From: Impatiens glandulifera
Taxonomy: Eukaryota > Streptophyta > Magnoliopsida > Ericales > Balsaminaceae
Reading direction: 5' to 3'
Assembly: GCF_907164915.1 (NCBI RefSeq)
Contig: NC_061866.1
Span: 46,989,370 to 47,053,369 of the forward strand
Length of the DNA: 64,000 nucleotides
The notes under the pieces were generated by a model. That model saw only the letters and a list, made by a program, of their open reading frames with translations, was not told the origin of the DNA and searched no databases. Below, piece by piece: positions 1 through 13,075 of this stretch. Positions within the stretch are counted from its first letter, which is position 1. Every line of letters begins with the position of its first letter. The position numbers and the translations under genes are program-made.

Positions 1-1075
1 TCGCCGAAAGGAGTTACCCTTCTTTGCTCGTTGAACTTTTAAAATGACTAAAATCATATACTGCAATTATCTTTTTGTTAATGTTGTTAAATTTAAAAAA
101 AAAATAAAAACTGACAAACATTTTAAGTCTCTCTCTTCTCACACACACAGATATACAGGGAAGGACCACAAAGCTTATAGGCTTAAACAAAGAGCAACAG
201 CTTCACTTAACAACCGCCAATCGACCCACCCTAGGTAGCTCAAGTGGTGTCTTGAACTTAAGAAGTTGAGATCTCAAGTTCGATTCCCACTGAAAGCACA
301 TTGATTGAAGTGGGGTCATGGCAATGAGATATGCTGTGCTAGCCTTCTCCAAGGAAATAAACCTATCCTGGTCTACAAAAACCTGTCCAATGCAGTGGTG
401 GAGAAATGTACTATTTACATTCCGGCAACAATTTTATGAACTTGGCTGAAGAGAGTGAGGATTTGGGGTCTGGTGATTGTCTTACCTTTTTCTCATTAAT
501 TTCCATGTGAAATTGAATGCTACTACATTATATAGTCCTCCGAATTTCTGTGTAAATGATCTTATAAAGCGATGAGCATTCTAGAGAAAGAGATGAGAGA
601 CAAACTCTTGAACCTTAAGTTATTCAATAACAATTCCACATATCTAAGTGGATTACATCCTATTACTTAAATAGGGAATTACATAACTACTTTTAACCGA
701 CTGTAACTCAAACTAATCAATAATATTACTCCATTAAGCATGATGGAGAAGATAACTTCCAGATTTGAGGGTCTTCGGTCAGGAGAGGGGCTTGTTTTAG
801 GTTTGTTTGAGTTAGGGTAGACGACTAGTTGTTACAAAAATCAAAATTCAATGGAGTTAACAAAAGGATAACGGCAAAATATGATTTGAGCCATTTTTAA
901 AAGTTCTGCAATCGAAATGAGCTTTTGTGCAAGTTCAACTAATAAGGTTCACATGGACTTATATTTGACTCAACATCTCAGCTTTGTATAGCCACATCCT
1001 CAAATACAAATGGTTATGACATGATTCATTGTGTAATGCTTAAAGTTCAGTTTATACTGAAGTAATTAAACATAC
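1..1075. other. Left-edge non-coding stretch, probable intron or 3' flank of the EMSY-like gene
   Basis: The last visible exon of the minus-strand EMSY-like gene ends with a clean GT donor at 1075, so this stretch should be intron if the gene is intact. I searched it for the expected next exon (the rest of the Agenet domain, normally beginning GRHALVYDI) and did not find it. It holds a tRNA-derived SINE at 225-420. The part around 560-830, with several short AT-rich direct motifs, resembles a decayed LTR fragment, but I cannot prove that. Confidence 0.4.
225..420 (+). mobile_element. tRNA-derived SINE
   Basis: An internal RNA polymerase III promoter is visible. The A box TAGCTCAAGTGG at about 237-248 fits TRGYNNARNNGG, and a B box GTTCGATTC follows about 30 bases later at about 279. 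After the tRNA-like head comes a unique body containing TGTGCTAGCCTTCTCCA. A second copy with a matching body lies at 15085-15245. No target duplication or tail was defined, so the outer ends are approximate. Confidence 0.6.
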
Positions 1076-2049
1076 CTCCGCAGGTCTGTAGGCTCTTATG
1101 ACAGCTTCATAGAAGTTGTTATCTGTAGGCCACCTCGTCATCAACCTTTTCCCAATGAATGGATCACGAGCTCCTGCTTCTGTGGCCTCGCTTCTCCCAA
1201 CTGCACCTGAATATCCACGGTTTGGGAACTGCACATTCCCTGCAGATCCATTAGGAGGCTGGTGCATAGACTGCATTAATAAGTTAACCAACTATATATG
1301 ATTAACCCAGTTTCCCCAAAAATAAATTCAAAAAAATATGATGTGTCTTTATTTTGGTTTGCATGGTTTTAACCAACATACATACAGGTCTACTAGGCCT
1401 TCGACCCCCATTTCCTAGTATAGGACCATGCTTTGAAACTGTAGGTGATATTTGCTGCATCGAAATGACAGACTGATTATGTAATCCTCGAGATGTCCTC
1501 CCAAAAGTCTTTTGTTTCTTGCGTGATGCTGAAACTGTTGGGCTTGATAATAACTCCGGAACAGCACGAGGCATGGATCCATTCTGCTGCTCGTCAGCTT
1601 TTCTCCACTCCCTGGAAATTACTAGAAGCGTTGATGGAACTCTAGCAAATCTAGATACTATGTGTATATAATTGATTATTGTAACTTCCACTAAAACCTT
1701 ATTCTATGGAGGATTTCGTCAGCATTAACTCTGCCTAGCAGCTCCCTGTGTTCATCATCAGAAACTCTGAGCTCTTTCCTCAGTTCAGTTATCAAGCCTT
1801 CCTTGTCCTGTCAAATTCGCAAAAAACAAATTTAAAAATAAGAAAGAAACAACACTTTAGAGCAGTTTTCATGGTTGAAACTAGAAAATTCTTTTGATTC
1901 AGTCAACTAAGATAGACATACAAAGGAAGAAAATGTACCCATGATATGGCATCAGCCTGTGCCTTGAAAGCCCGAAGAACAGCACTGTAAGCTTCTTGCT
2001 CAAGTTGATGAATTTGATATTCCATATCAGTATAACCGGAAGAAAACAT
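1076..2049 (-). CDS. EML: EMSY-like protein (ENT + Agenet/Tudor), C-terminal part missing from view
   Basis: This is a plant EMSY-like chromatin protein, a family linked to histone-mark reading and plant immunity or seed development. Minus-strand exons are 2049-1939, 1807-1698, 1611-1386 and 1270-1076, all with GT-AG borders and continuous phase, giving 214 residues so far. Residues 9-75 form the ENT domain ([20 protein letters not shown] at its start, then [20 protein letters not shown]). A basic linker with SRKKQKT follows. The Agenet/Tudor half-domain begins [20 protein letters not shown] and stops at the donor after RPAE. The start at 2049 ([11 protein letters not shown]) follows a plausible acceptor at 2075; a later in-frame Met at 2025 is the alternative. 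Longer family members have about 30-50 extra N-terminal residues that I do not see here. The C-terminal exons lie either beyond a long intron outside the window or are lost. Confidence 0.85.
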
Positions 2050-2074
2050 GAAAGAGATGAATTTGATATCCCCC

Positions 2075-2460
2075 CTGAGTTTCTTTCTTGAAATTACTAT
2101 TAAATACCTGAAGGGCATATCCAAATTACAAGATCACAAATTTGATAACAAAAGGCACCAAGAAGAACTATTCCATAAGAATACCAAATAAGGGTAAAAA
2201 CCAAAACCCTAATTTTCATAAAACCCGGTAAAGTAGACATGAAACGCATCAGAAATTGATTCACGTAAGAACCCTAAGTGTAGAACCTTAATAACTCGAA
2301 CATCCAGCAAGAATGTAGTAAAAGAATTGCTCACCTGTACGGCTCTAGTGTCGTCGATAGTCGTCGGCAAGCTGTACAGGATCGAAAGCAGGCAGCAGGT
2401 AGAGAATAAAGAAAATTGAGGGCGTGAATTGAAAAGAATGAAAGTGGGCAAGATATAAAG
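2075..2460 (-). other. 5' leader exon and leader intron of the EMSY-like gene
   Basis: On the minus strand the sequence GTACAG at 2340-2335 is followed by a strong donor GTGAGC at 2334. A possible acceptor CTCAG ends at 2075, just before the chosen start codon. The exon upstream of 2335 is richer in GC (it carries a short TCGTCG-type run near 2350-2365) than the surrounding intergenic DNA, as expected of a leader. The exact transcription start is not visible. Confidence 0.45.
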
Positions 2461-4492
2461 AGAATCTTTCTAGCTTTCCCTTCCCTCTAGCGGCAAAAGA
2501 AGTTGGGGCGATTGCGATTATTTATATATTATCAGTTGGACAACCTCATTCTTCAAAGACGCGACCTTGTTGGATGGATGAATGAATCGCAAGACAACGC
2601 CGTTAACAAAGCAAAATTGTCTTAAGAAACCAAAACAACCTAATATTAATATTTAATTCTATTTTAGACAATCAAATACATTATTATTACAAAATAGTGT
2701 TTTTAATATATATATATTAAAATATTTAAATAATATATTTTATTTTAAATAACTATTAGAATAAAATTATATATAAAATTTTAGTGTGAAAGTTTTATTG
2801 AGATTAATTATTATATATATATATATATAATATAATATTTTTATTTAAAATATATATAATTATTGTTGTTATTTATTATAATAAATAATATAAATAAATT
2901 TATTATATTTCAATTTTTTTAAATGATAAATTTATATTAAAAATAATAAAAATGTTTAAACATAACTATAAAAAAAAAAAAAAAAAAAAAAAAACAGTAT
3001 ACAATGAATAGTTATTAAGCCATTCTATTTTCGAGAAAAATGATTAAGTATTCGATAGACTCCTCAGATTGTTTGGAACGAATCTTAAAAACCGTCGTAA
3101 TAATATAATTATGAATAATACGCATAGGACGATTACAATAATTGAAGGTTTGCCGATTTCTCTCCAATTAGATAGTTCACCATAAAATAATTAAAATAGT
3201 AACTCAAATATGTATGTATATTATACGGTCCAAACTTCTCAACAGTTACCTAAAACTCAGGTATCACCTAGTGAATGTAAATAATACTCAATGGATAGAC
3301 ACTCGTTGATAATTCAAAAATAAGTGAATTGTCGATTCAATTTTCTGGTGACACATACAACAAAGACTTATCATAATACAATTTTTTTCATGCATATATC
3401 TTCTGTAACAAGCAACATAAACATAAACCATTGTCTTATTTAACATGAAAATTAACAATGTTTGGTCAACGTTTAATGTCTTATTTAGACGGGTCACTAG
3501 TTTGTGTCCTATCTATATTAAAATTATTATTTATTAAAAAGAAATCATTGTTTCAAAATATTTAATTCTAAATTATCTTAACTCTCTTGTCTCATATTCC
3601 CAATCTTTATTAACAAAAAAAAAAAATCAAACCCAATTTTAAAAATCTCACCTTACTCAATGTCATTCATATTTTTTTTTATTTTTTTTTGAGGGTTAGA
3701 GCCACAAATTATATTTACTAGTTAGAAATTTAGTTTTATTTATATCAAAATTATTTCATTCATTCTTATTTGGGTAGAGTTAAGTAAACTCAAACTGTGA
3801 TTTTTTTTAAATTGACTTATCCATTTTATTTTATAGTTTGCGATTAATTTTTTAACCTAAATTACTCCACCATAAATGGATTCATTTGAATTAGGTTTTA
3901 CCTTTAAAACTTGGAATGCTTTTTACCCTGTAATGGATTTGAAACCTTATAATAAAAAGTGGAATTCTCTCAAAAGTCAAAGATGCCAAACCGGGCATTC
4001 ACATTTCTCACCTCTCTTCAAATTTCAAATTATCAACTATTCTGAAAGTGCAATTCCCTGGTCACTTTTTCCTCTCTTTTAGTACAAATTAAAGACAATA
4101 CAACCCATGACTGTTTGAATTGGGAATATTTATGGTCACTTTTTATGAAACCCATGTTTCCAAAAAAAAATAAAATTAAAAACAAGAACTACACACCAAC
4201 AAATGATCAAGTTATCAAAAGACAAATAAAATATGGTGAAGAGACAATTCCTACCCACCAATAATATATATAAGTTGGAATTACATGTCAAAAAGTGAGG
4301 AAGAATTGCACAAAATATCAAAATAATAACCCATGATCAAGTACAATCTTCAACAACACAAACCCCACCTCATGTCTAAAAGACTTAGAAACTTGAGATT
4401 TAAAAGTGAATCAAGAACGTACCCATAATTAAATCTTTAATTCTTTAACCCCACGCAAACAAAAAAAAAAAGATAAGTGATCATTAATTAAC
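2461..4492. other. Intergenic AT-rich DNA with no recognised gene
   Basis: The stretch is AT-rich with a poly-A run near 2971-2994 and TA-rich tracts near 2700-2960. Apart from the dispersed repeat at 3015-3335, I see only short chance reading frames. The last 400 bases or so are the likely 3' flank of the DUF761 gene. Confidence 0.6.
3015..3335 (+). repeat. Dispersed repeat, copy 1 of 3
   Basis: This copy aligns by eye with 45055-45405 and, more partially, with 61527-61700. Shared landmarks in order are a segment with ACGATTAA-like sequence, TATGAATRATACGCAT, GATTTCTCTCCAA(C/T)TAGATA, TTCACCA, and TATCACCTAGTGAAT-like sequence. All three copies are in the same orientation. No coding potential or terminal repeats were seen, so the family is unclassified. 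Confidence 0.6.
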
Positions 4493-5026
4493 TCACACAC
4501 TTCTTTCCATCATTTCTTGAAATCTTCGATAAGAATCCTGTTTTTCAAGCCTAAACTTCTCATGACAACTCTCTATAAACGCATCAGCAAGCCTATTGAT
4601 ATCATCTTGATGGTTATGTTGATCGTGGTTCGCAGACTTCTGATACCCTTTTCTTTCGAGCCAGTGGAGGTATCCCGATAGCTCTGGCGAGTCCTCGTCG
4701 TCGTCGCTACATTCCATGGTGACGTAGGAATGCCATGTGGCATCGTAGTAGAGATGGCGGTTGTGGTGGTCTAGGGTTGGTGATGGAATAGGCAACACGT
4801 GAGAGGAATTAGTACACCAATTGTAGTGCAATCTAAATGAACCTAAGAAGAGCTTTGTCTTCTTCTTCTTCTTGCCCTTCTTCAACAAGAGAGGCTCAAT
4901 GAAGTGGGTCATAAGGTGCATTTCCTTAAGGGTTTGGACCGAAATAGACTTGGCTTTCGAAAGTGCCCTTGAAACGCGACAAAAGTGGCGTAAGATGAGG
5001 GAATGAATTAGGGTTTTGAACTTCAT
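4493..5026 (-). CDS. DUF761 domain-containing protein
   Basis: This is a single-exon gene for a 177-residue protein ending in the DUF761 signature: DDINRLADAFIESCHEKFRL, then QDSYRRFQEMMERSV. The family (often labelled cotton-fibre or DUF761 proteins) is plant-specific, small and of poorly known function. The N-terminus is basic and hydrophobic (MKFKTLIHSLILRHFCRVSR, then KAKSI), typical of the family. The middle has a poly-lysine run near residue 52 and an acidic patch SDDDED. An in-frame Met ten codons upstream at 5056 would add MNPNPYIHMI. I prefer 5026 because family members begin with a short MK-type leader. An AT-rich TATA-like sequence (TTATAAAAC on the minus strand, about 5179-5187) lies some 155 bases upstream. 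Confidence 0.82.
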   Translation of the reverse strand: MKFKTLIHSLILRHFCRVSRALSKAKSISVQTLKEMHLMTHFIEPLLLKKGKKKKKTKLFLGSFRLHYNWCTNSSHVLPIPSPTLDHHNRHLYYDATWHSYVTMECSDDDEDSPELSGYLHWLERKGYQKSANHDQHNHQDDINRLADAFIESCHEKFRLEKQDSYRRFQEMMERSV

Positions 5027-5924
5027 GATCATATGTATATATGGATTAGGGTTCAAGAAAAGGAGAAGAAGATGTTATAGATGGAGCTAGCTAGAAATTA
5101 AACCATGGGAAGAAGTGGGAGTGGAGTGAGAGCTTTATTAACAATATATTATGTTGTGGGGGTACTTGGGTGTAGGGTTTTATAATAAGTAAGTACTATT
5201 TCAATATTGATCTCTCTAGGCATGGAAGATTTACCAAAATGCCACTGGCTGGATGCTTCTGTACACTAATAATTTGAATGAATATATTAAAAGTGGCAGA
5301 TAGATGCTTGCTTTGTCCTTTGCAGAAGGCAGTCATGGAGGCTTTTCTAGATTTTATTTATTTATTTATTAATTTATTATAATTAATAAATTACAATATT
5401 ATATATAATATAAGGATAAGGACATGTTTCATTCTACATGGCTAGCTCTTTCGTTTAGTTGTTGTTGTTGGGTGATCGATCTGATCTGATCTGATCTATC
5501 TACACTTTTCACTCACAATACTCATCTCTTGTCTTCATTCTTCGTCAATTTACATTATAATATCATTATCTTAATTAAGATATTATAATTTAGATGCATT
5601 TCTTCTTATTAACTCTAAAATAGAAATACTCCATTTTGTGTGTTTATATATATAACATTCTCTTTAATATAGAAAAGAAAGTAGAAATTAGATTTAGGAA
5701 TTTGAACCTTAATTAATATAAAGAATTAGAGCTTAAGAGACTTGAATTAATGTAAATTCAAAAGAATTATGCACTCAAGAAAAATTGAGCCAAAAAAAAT
5801 GTAATTTATCTTACCTCAACAATTAGATATATAAAGATATTACTACTTTTCAAAAATTAAAATATATAAAAATTTGATGACTAGTATTTTGTTTAAATGG
5901 GGTTAAACAAAATTCAACCAACCA

Positions 5925-6165
5925 AGCTCTTTAGTTGAGTGCGCAATAATTGAGAGGTCTCAAGGTAAGACGGGACCAAGTCAAGATGTTTAGCTGATTT
6001 TTTTGGATGATTAGCCACAATGAGACTGGGACACAGCCAAAACTCCGGAGGGCGTGCTTTTCTTAGTTAATGCGACCTGCACTCTAATCCCGACTGCTGC
6101 TAGATCTCCCCATTTCTTTGAAATTTCTGGCGACTGATTTACCTCTAACCAACTTAGCGATTTTC
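5925..6165. repeat. Possible decayed short element
   Basis: This block has clearly higher GC than its flanks. It contains TTAGTTGAGTGCG, which resembles a pol III A box, but no convincing B box. It may be an old SINE, but nothing else in the window matches it. Confidence 0.25.
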
Positions 6166-7150
6166 GAAAAAAAAAACTAATGAAAAATAGTTATGATTAT
6201 AAATAAAATTATCTAGGTTAGTTTATTTTTTATTTTATTTTGTTGAAAACTATCCTGAATTATGAAGTCATCTTTAGCCTAAGGTGTTTTAAGTTAAAAT
6301 CAAATCGTAATTTTTTATCTCTATCTAACTAAGTTTATGATAATTGCTGTTATTGACTTAAAAAAACAGTTTTATTATATATTATTTTTATAAAGTTAGG
6401 AAACCAAAACAGTTATAAGTTATAACTATGTTTTAATTTAAAATGTGTGTAGATAAAAACTTTTAAAAAGAAATGATAGTTTGATAAATAAATAAAATAA
6501 AGACTGAAATCGCCATGAAATCAATGTCACGGGGTGTCTTAGTGATAAGGTAAATTTTCCTCCATGATTCTCGCTACCTTCATTTAATTTGTCCTAATTT
6601 AATTCCAACCGCCCTTTCCTAGCAATTTCCACCTCACACAAGACAACTTTTATTTTTTCTACGGTTTCACCACCACAAATTTAAAAAATAAAATTGTTTA
6701 TACCTATTAATCTTTATTAATATTAAAGTAAGTTTCAAGCTTATACTTGTTACTTAATAGACAAGCGTGAAAAGAGGAGAGAATAAAATATTAATACATA
6801 CAAAATAGCACAAAGTAATTAATAATACATATTAGAATCATTTAGGAAACATCATTCAACCCCATTATTATATTCCCTCCAAATATTTAGCCTAACTCTT
6901 CAAGAATATTTTTCCCTTCCAAAAAAATAGAAGAAAAAGCTCAAACTCATTTACATTGAGAACGGTTTAAGTTGAAACAATGGGTTGTGCTATCTTCGTA
7001 AAAATAAATACATTAACAAGAATGTTAAAAATAATGAAAATAAATAAATTTTGAACCAAAGAGAAAATTTAAAAACTCAATGGTGGGGATGATTTGCTTA
7101 TTTAATAGTAAATAGGTTTTTTTTTCATGTACAACTACACATATGAGTAA

Positions 7151-7410
7151 TAACAAGAAAGTGAGTTGAAGAACTAAGATTAAGACAACACATCAACTAA
7201 TTCGAACAAGAAAGTGAGTTGAAGAACTAAGATTTAGACGGCACATAAACGAACCCGGGACATCAGAGAGGCTCTAACAAAGTACTCCTACAACGATATA
7301 CATGTCCTCTGGATACGACTCAAGAATCAACCATTATCTATCTTCTGTTTACCTTTGTCGATTAAGACAACACATCATCGAACTCGGGACATCAGGGAGG
7401 GTAGGGATAC
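7151..7410. repeat. Short direct repeats
   Basis: AAGAAAGTGAGTTGAAGAAC followed by TAAGATT occurs at about 7157 and again about 51 bases later. ACTCGGGACATCAG-like sequence occurs near 7254 and near 7382, each after a GACAACACAT-like motif. This looks like an internally duplicated repeat of unknown class. Confidence 0.45.
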
Positions 7411-7611
7411 CCACATCTTTTTGTCCGTTAAGTTAAAAGAGGGGATATTGATTAAAATAATAGAACGAAATATAACTTAATTAGACATATTTATAAATGT
7501 ATCAGACTTCAAACTCAAACCCAACTTCTGAAAGTATTTCAGGACTCGATTTGTGACTCAACAAATCTCCTTGTACTGGCTGGCACAACTCATTAACCCT
7601 CATTCCCAACT

Positions 7612-8245
7612 TATAGGGGTCGGTTAACAACGGTTCGGTTAAGTCTGATTTTACCTTTTATTTTACAAACCGGTTAACCGATTTTGGTTCTACTGGTTGG
7701 TTCCGGTCGGTTAACCGTGAACCGATAATTCAATATTTTAAATTAAGTATAAAATAATTTTTTTTTTCAAAATCCTTGTTTGTACCATATTTTTATGTTA
7801 TTCTCAATTTTTTATCTATGTTATAATATAATATATTATAATAATATTTCATAGATATATTTAAAAATATGTTATAATATTATATTAGGGTAACAATATA
7901 ATATATTTCAAAAATCTCCATTTTTAAACGAATAGGCATATAAATTAGATTTTTTAAAAATAATTCTATATAAATTATAATTTAAAATTTAAAAATAACT
8001 AATATATATTATTAAATATTATTTATAATATATCTAATATTTACAAAAATAACTAATATAAATATATATGATTAAATTATTACCAGTTAAACCGCTAGAA
8101 AAATATTTCAACCGAAAACGAAACTGTTTAATCGATAAAAAATCGGTTGGTTAACCATGACCGTTATAATCGGTTAACCAATAAACTGATAAAATGAAAC
8201 CGGTTTGATTGGTTATGGTTTTCCAATTTTTTTGCACAACCCTAA
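7612..8245. mobile_element. MITE-like element with complementary CGGTTAACCG-rich ends (hAT-like?)
   Basis: The left end begins TAGGGGTCGGTTAACAACGG and the right end is its imperfect inverse, finishing with GGTTTTCC, poly-T and GCACAACCCTA. Both sub-terminal regions are packed with GGTTAACCG-type motifs in opposite orientations, around an AT-rich core. Such ends occur in non-autonomous hAT elements. I could not find an 8-bp target duplication, so the class is tentative. The right flank is satellite sequence. Confidence 0.5.
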
Positions 8246-8675
8246 TTCTCCTATTATTTCTCTAAAAAAATATAATATAATATATATATTTATATATTTT
8301 GTTAGTTAATTTATTAATTTTTGCTTGTTATTACTCTAATATATATATATATAAGCTAAAAAAATATATAAATAAACAAGCTAAGGTGTCACAACATTCT
8401 CATCATATTAACGAAAAAAATATATAAATAAATAAGCTAATGACAAAAAAAAAATATTTTAAATTATTTGTTAATCAGTCATAATGATATTTGAAGACAT
8501 TCTCTGCCTATCTTTAACTCATTTATCATTGACAAAGTAAATTAAAATATTCACTCATTATACTAAAATATAATTTATACTAAAAATAATATTTGGTTCA
8601 AAACATATTCATACTCTCTACATAACAAATTACTTAAATAATTATTTATTTTTCTATTATTTCTTTAAAAAAAAG

Positions 8676-8676
<1 letters not shown>

Positions 8677-8720
<44 letters not shown>
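8677..8720. repeat. TA dinucleotide tract
   Basis: An uninterrupted TA run at the TA-rich position of a satellite unit. Confidence 0.9.
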
Positions 8721-8724
<4 letters not shown>

Positions 8725-9754
8725 AGTTGATTTATTAATTTTCGCTTGTTATTACTCTAAAATATATATAAATAGATAAGCTATCGACAAAAATATATAA
8801 ATAAAATATATAAAAAAAATATAAATAAACAAGCTAACAACAAAAATATATAAATAAATAAGAAAACCACTAAAAAAATAAACAATTTGAATTATGTGTT
8901 AGTAGGTCATAATCACATTTTACAACATTCTCTACATACTAACTAAAAAATATATAAATAAAAAAAATTATATTTAGAATTATTTGTTAGTAATAATTTT
9001 TACGACATTCTTTGCCCTATTTTTAACTCCTCTATCATTCACAGACATTCTCTGTCTATCTTTAACTCCTCTATAGCCAATTTTTTTTTAATAATTTTTT
9101 AGTAAATAATAATCACATTCCACTATATTCTCTACTTATCTTTAACTCCTCTATCATGAACAATGTGAATTAAAGTATTCACTTATTACACTAAAATATA
9201 ATTTATACTAAAAATAATATTTGATTCATACTCTCATCTCAACAAATTACTTAAATAATTATTTATTTAATTTATAAATTCTCTTATTATTTCTCTAAAA
9301 AAAAATATAATAATATATATATTTAAATAATTTGTAAGTAACGACAAAAGAAATAAACATTTTAAATTATGTGTTAGTAAGTCATAATCACCTTTCACAA
9401 TATTCTCTGCATACTAACTGACAAAATATATAAATAAATAAATTAACGAACAAAATAAATAAATATTTTGAATTATTTGTTACAAAATATTTTGAATTAT
9501 TTGTTACATTCTCTACCTATATATAATATTTTGAATTATTTGTTATTTGTTAGTCAGTCATAATCACAAAACATTCTCTGTTTATACCTCTATCATTAAC
9601 ATTGTGAATTAAAATATTCACTCATTACACTAAAATATAATTTATATTAAAAATAATATTTATTCAAAACATAGTCATTCTCTCTATTAAAAAATTACAT
9701 AAAAAAATATTTATTTAATTTATTTATTCTCCTATTATTTCTAAAAAAAATTAA

Positions 9755-9759
<5 letters not shown>

Positions 9760-9812
<53 letters not shown>
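9760..9812. repeat. TA dinucleotide tract
   Basis: A TA run of about 26 repeats at the same unit position as the tract at 8677. A shorter one follows at about 9857-9882. Confidence 0.9.
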
Positions 9813-9816
<4 letters not shown>

Positions 9817-9855
9817 TAGTTGATTTATTAATTTTCGATTGTTATTATTCTAAGA

Positions 9856-9888
<33 letters not shown>

Positions 9889-10142
9889 CTAACGAGAAAA
9901 TATATTTATGAGTAAGCTAAATAAAATATATAAATAAACAAGCTAACGACAAAATATATAAATAACATAGCGACAAAAGAAATAAATATTTTGAATTATG
10001 TGTTAGTAGGTCATAATCACCTTTCACAATATTCTCTGTATACTAACAAAATATATTAATAAATAAGCTAATGAACAAAATAAATAAATATTTTGAATTA
10101 TTTGTTAATCAGTCATAATCACCTTCCACGACATTCATTTTC

Positions 10143-10266
<124 letters not shown>

Positions 10267-13075
10267 GAAAAAAATATTTTGAATTATTTGTTAGTAAGTC
10301 ATAATCACAAGACATTAATTCACATTGTGAATTAAAATATTCACTCATTACTTTAAAATATAATTTATATTAAAAATAATATTGATTCAAAATATAATCA
10401 TTCTCTCTACTCAACAAATTACTTAAATAATTATTTATTTAATTTATTTATTCTCCTGTTATTTTTCAAAAAAATAAAAAATATATATATATTTATTGTT
10501 AGTTGATTTAATAATTTTTGCTTGTTATTATTCTAAAATATATATAAATAATTAAGCTAAGGACAAAATATATTTATGAGTAAACTAACGACAAAATATA
10601 TAAATAAATAAGCTAAAAAAATATAAATAAACAAGGTAACCACAAAATATATAAATAAATAAGATAACGAGAAAAGAAATAAACATTTTAAATTATGTGT
10701 TAATAGGTCATAATCACCTTTCATAATATTCTCTGTATACTAACACAAAATATATAAATAAATAAGCTAACGAAATAAAATAAATAAATATTTTGAATTA
10801 TTTGTTAGTCAATGATAATTACCTTCCACTACATTCTTTGCCTATATATAAATAAAGACATTCTTTGCCTATATATAAATAAATAAGTTAACAAACAAAA
10901 TATTATTTGTTAGTGAGTCAAAATCACAAAACATTCTCTGCCTATTTGTAATTCCTTTATCATTCACATTATTAATTAAAATATACACTCATTACATTAA
11001 AATATAATTTATATTAAAAAAATATTATATTTATGAGTTAGACAAATATATAAATAAATAAGCTAAAAAAATATAAATAAACAAACTAACGACAAAATAT
11101 ATAAATAAATAAGCTAATAAACAAAATAAATAAATATTTTGAATTATTTGATAGTCAGTTATACATTTATTCTCTGCATATATATAAATAAATAAATTAA
11201 CAAAAAAATGTTTTGAATTATTTATTAGTCAGTCATAATCACAAGACATTCATTCACATCGTGAATTAAAATATTCAATCAATAATTTAAAATATAATTT
11301 ATATTAAAAATAATATTATTCAAAATATAATCATTCTCTCTACTCAACAAATTACTTAAATAATTATTTATTCTCCTATTATTTTTCAAAAAAATAAAAT
11401 AATATATATATATTGTTAGTTGATTTATTAATTTTCGCTTGTTATTATTCTAAAATATATATAAATAATTAAGCTAACGACAAAATATATAAATAAATAA
11501 GCTAAAGAACAAAATAAATAAATATTTTAAATTATTTGTTAGTCAGTCATAATCACATTCCACGACATTTATTCTCTGCATATATATAAATAAATAAGCT
11601 AACAAAAAAATATTTTAAATTATTTGTTAGTCAGTCATAATCACAAGACATTCATTCACGTGGTGAATTAAAGTATTCACTCAATAATTTAAAATATAAT
11701 TTATATTAAAAATAATATTATTCAAAATATAATCATTCTCTCTACACAAATTACTTAAATAATTATTTATTTAATTTATTTATTCTCCTATTATTTTTCA
11801 AAAAAATAAAATAAAATATATATATATATATATATTGTTAGTTGATTTATTAATTTTAGTTTGTTATTATTCTAAAATATATATAAATAATTAAGCTAAC
11901 GACAAAATATATTTATGAGTAAGCTAACGACAAAATATATAAATAAATAAGCTAAAAAAATATAAATAAATAAGCTAACGACAAAATATATAAATAAATA
12001 AGATAATGACAAAAATAAATAAGATAACAGACAAAAGAAATAAATATTTTGAATTATGTGTTAGTAGGTCGCACAATATTTTCTCTGTATACTAACCGAC
12101 AAAATATATAAATAAATAAGCTATAACGACAAAAGAAATAAATATTTTGAATTATTTGTTACCCAGTCATAATCACAAGACATTCTCTGCATATCTTTTA
12201 ACTCCTCTGACATTCATCTGACATTGAGGAAGAAATATTTATTCATTACACTAAAATATAATTTGTATTAAAATTAATATTTAATTCAAAACATAGTTAT
12301 ACTCTATGTTCAACAAATTTCTTAAATAATTATTTATTATTTTATTAATTCTCTTATTATTTCTCTAAAAAAATATAATATATATATATATTTTTAAATA
12401 TATATTTATATATATATATATTTAGTTGATTTATTAATTATTGCTTATTACTCTAAAATATATATAAATAAATAAGCTAACGACAAAATAAATAAACAAG
12501 TTAACAAAACAAAAATATTTAAATAAATAAAATAACGACAAAAAAAATAAATATTTTGAATTGTGTGTTAGTAAGTCATATTCACCCTTACACAATATTC
12601 TGCATAGTAACGATAATATATAAATTGATAAGCTAACGAACAAAACCGTCTATTTTTAACTCACATATCATTAAAAATTTGAATTAAAATATTCACTTAT
12701 TACACTAAAATATAACTTATACTAAAAATAATATTTAAATCAAAACATAATCATGCTCAACAGATTACTTAAATAATTATTTATTTAATTTATTCATTCT
12801 CCTATTATTTAAAAAAAAAAATATAATATAATATATATATTTATATATATATATTTTTAGTTGATTTATTAATTTTCCCTTAACAAAATATATATATATA
12901 TATATATATATGTGAATAAACCAAAGACAAAATATATAAATAAGTTAAAAACTTATATAAATAAATAAGTTAACAAACAAAATATATAAATAAATAAGAT
13001 TACGACAAAAGAAATAAACATTTTGAATTATGTGTTAGGTAGTCATAATCACTGTTTCAAAACATTCTCTGCGGT

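Larger units (their letters stand above)
5200..7610. other. Intergenic DNA with degenerate repeats
   Basis: No gene was recognised. A higher-complexity block at 5925-6165 may be a decayed SINE or other short element. A short direct-repeat block lies at 7151-7410. The rest is AT-rich. Confidence 0.5.

Noticed and set aside
7612..8245. Firm hAT assignment
   Set aside because: Termini are suggestive, but no 8-bp target duplication was found, so it is listed only as a MITE-like element.
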